Shown here: positions 61,901 to 64,000 of the stretch, piece by piece | Layout of the letters: each line of letters opens with the position of its first letter | Position numbering within the stretch: position 1 is the first letter of the stretch | Assembly: GCA_003342815.1 (NCBI GenBank) | Contig: PTEX01000137.1 | Location: 290,852-354,851 of the forward strand | Origin: Eudromia elegans | Lineage: Eukaryota; Chordata; Aves; Tinamiformes; Tinamidae | DNA: 64,000 nucleotides | Reading direction: 5' to 3' | Made by a program: the position numbers and the translations under genes | Notes under the pieces: generated by a model | The model's database searches: none | The model's input: the letters and a program-made list of their open reading frames with translations, nothing else | What the model was told of the DNA's origin: nothing

Positions 61901-63804
61901 TGCAAGCAGGAAGGGTATTCACACAGTCCTGCAGAAGTGCCCAAACAGACCCCCAGCAGCATTCTCAGTATTGCAACGAGCTCTGCAGCAGATCCCTGCG
62001 CTGAGGTCCATCGGTGGCACAGCAGCCCAGAAGACAGTTCCTAGTTTTACCTGCTCACAGAGCAGTAAGGGAAGGTGGAGGGGAAGATGGGAAGGGGTCA
62101 GTGCTCATGTGGGAAGGCCACTGCGGAGCATTTCAAGCATTTTGGTCATGCTGCATGTGACTCACTAGGATGCTGCATGGCAGTTCCAGCAGACTCGCTA
62201 ACTCCACAAGGTGACACTTCCAGGTTTGGACCCTGAAAGTTCGGAGGCAACGACCCAAATGCGCATCACCAGGGAGAGCGAAGGAAACCTGTACTAGAGC
62301 CTCTTCTTATACCTAACAGGAAGTTGCCTGACTCATTTAGTAAAACATGATCAGGTGGCAATCTGGAGTCAGAAACAGCAAAATTAATATTAGTGACGTG
62401 CACTTCTAAATGAAAATACCTAGATTCAGAAACCTGAAAATGGAACCTGATCTTTTTTTTAATCCAGTTAAATACTGCACATTTTCAATGGAAATAAACT
62501 GCAAAACAGATTTCAACATCTTTGCATTAGATCTCCTGGTGGTTAGTTTCATCTATCCCAACCGCGTTTCAGGGTGGGGTTTTGTTTTGTGAAGGTCAGA
62601 GCTACAGAAACACTCTTTACGGGACTTTTTCCAAAGTCTTGTGTACTGCAAGCTCAGCGTAAATCTTAAGCACTTGTTTCATGATGTTTATTACTAGTTA
62701 TAAAGGGGGTTGTACCTATGATGGTCTCATGAGTTTTAGGATAAGAGATTCTTGTTTGAGGAAGAACTTTTTGCCCCTTTTTCCTCCCCCCTTAGCACCT
62801 ATTAACTTTCTGAATGGTGTCTGGCACTTTGCTTGCACTGTTACAGCTCAGGATCTGAAAAACATTGCTAAGAATATGAATAAATAAGTATAGGTGATCA
62901 AGAACTCAATGCTACAAAGTTTTATCAACAAAGATTGCTAGTATTTCAGTTCAGCAACTGTTGGAAGCTATTGCAATGACAACACTTCAAACATGGGTGG
63001 CAAGTCACCTATGTCCCTATATTGAAGACAGAATGTATCTAGAGAAGGAGAGCATGTGCTAGATTATGAGATCCCTAATTTGAAGATATTTTTTGTTTAT
63101 ACTGTTGAAAGTGATTAATTTTAGCAGAAAAGTTAAAAGAACACTCTTCAGAAGTGTTCAAATTCAGGACACTGAATAAAAAACTGGTTTCCTGTGGCAA
63201 AGTAAAATCCTGGAGATGCAACCAGCAACGAGACTGTGTTGCAGAGCGTGACACCCCTGGTTACCTCCTGGCAGCTGGCTGCACTAGTGACAGATCACGG
63301 AGAGTGCCCTGACGAGGGGACCTGGAACAGAGAATGACTGCACATTAACAATCTTTTTGAAATACATTTGGCAATTACAAAGGTGCAAGGATGCTGACTA
63401 TTAACATATTCTTTTATACTCTCTTTACTAACATGCTTGAAGCAATGCAACTGATACTGTTCTCTTCTGAAAGACACAGAATCTGACCAAGACATTTTGT
63501 TGCTGTTTTTAAACAGAGGTATCAGATCTGCACAATGCTATAAAAAGTGAAATTGCAGCCTATTTCAATGGCTGCAATAGTTGCATCAGTTATTCCAACA
63601 TCAAGAGAAAAATAAACAAACAACCAAACAGCTGCAGAATTAGCATTGCTTTCTCTTTATCTCCATCAACTGCATACCATGTATAAGCCTAGCTTTAAAA
63701 ATTACTCAGAAACATCTTGAAAAATAACCTTGTGAGATGACTAAGGAATAATAAGAGATGTATTACTGTATGTGCTATATTTATGAAAAAAAATTACTCA
63801 TATA
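58977..63804 (-). other. ZEB1 intron 1, right-hand segment
   Basis: AT-rich intronic sequence with short GC-richer spots near 59690-59780 and 60440-60500. No exon 1, CpG-island promoter or repeat family is recognisable, so the ZEB1 start lies further right. Confidence 0.6.
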
Positions 63805-63835
63805 AATATATATATATATATACACACACACATAT
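63805..63835. repeat. (TA)n(CA)n microsatellite
   Basis: About eight TA repeats followed by five or six CA repeats and then TATTTTG. Confidence 0.9.
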
Positions 63836-64000
63836 TTTGAAGCTTCTTCAAGTGCCAGAAACTACCTTTGAACCTCAAATGCAATGGATTCAGGTATGTG
63901 GAGACTGGTGTGTCTCCCTGCCCCTTCCTCCTTGCCAAAATCAGATGTCCTGATGATTCTGCAGAATCTGATTTCCAGAGCAGTGCAGATCATAGAAGTT

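Larger units (their letters stand above)
1..64000 (-). other. ZEB1: ZEB1 locus, partial: introns 1-3 with exons 2 and 3
   Basis: The whole window reads as part of one minus-strand gene. Two exons encode consecutive N-terminal segments of ZEB1, and every join is phase 1. ZEB1 is a nuclear repressor with two C2H2 zinc-finger clusters around a homeodomain-like segment. It binds CAGGTG/CAGGTA E-boxes, recruits CtBP, and drives epithelial-mesenchymal transition and lineage choices (family knowledge; deltaEF1 was first described in chicken). Only the acidic N-terminal leader is encoded here. The promoter and exon 1 lie beyond 64000, and exon 4 onward lies below position 1. Because the gene is on the minus strand, the plus strand shown is the template strand. 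Confidence 0.9.

Noticed and set aside
1..64000. Prokaryotic operons, CRISPR arrays, tRNA or rRNA genes
   Set aside because: The splice-bounded exons and CR1 elements identify vertebrate nuclear DNA; no repeat-spacer array, tRNA box pattern or rRNA sequence was seen.

Overview
This window looks like vertebrate, most probably bird, genomic DNA that lies almost entirely inside one large gene. Two short coding exons on the minus strand match the N-terminal part of ZEB1 (deltaEF1), the zinc-finger/homeodomain repressor of E-box genes. Exon 2 is at 6914-7114 and exon 3 at 1367-1429. Both have proper splice sites and matching reading phase. The bird assignment rests on CR1 LINE 3' ends carrying the ATTCTATG-type terminal repeat, on low overall repeat content, and on the ZEB1 residues. 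A crocodilian or turtle is not strictly excluded.

Layout, read in the direction of ZEB1 transcription (high to low coordinates): 64000-7115 is part of the very long intron 1. Exon 1, encoding the first ~19 residues and the start codon, lies beyond the right edge. Exon 2 follows, then a 5484-bp intron 2, then the 63-bp exon 3. Intron 3 runs off the left edge, and I found no exon 4. No zinc finger, homeodomain or CtBP motif is encoded here; all of those lie downstream.

The intronic DNA is mostly AT-rich, with no protein family I recognise. It holds four CR1 fragments (811-865, 32097-32242, 45691-45778, 58661-58976), several (TA)n/(CA)n microsatellites, five long A-runs, a purine-rich block at 37250-37800 and a few short tandem duplications. 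Two small CpG-dense patches (10925-11150 and 31501-31765) stand out as possible alternative promoters or enhancers.

The most interesting unexplained item is a protein-like minus-strand frame at 30460-30638. It is bounded by a plausible acceptor and donor, and the donor phase would join in frame to ZEB1 exon 2. It could be an unannotated alternative exon or a relic of another gene. A 63-nt hairpin at 18668-18730 is the best structured-RNA candidate. I found no bacterial-type operon, CRISPR array, tRNA, rRNA or intact transposon gene. The short open frames scattered over both strands are those expected by chance.
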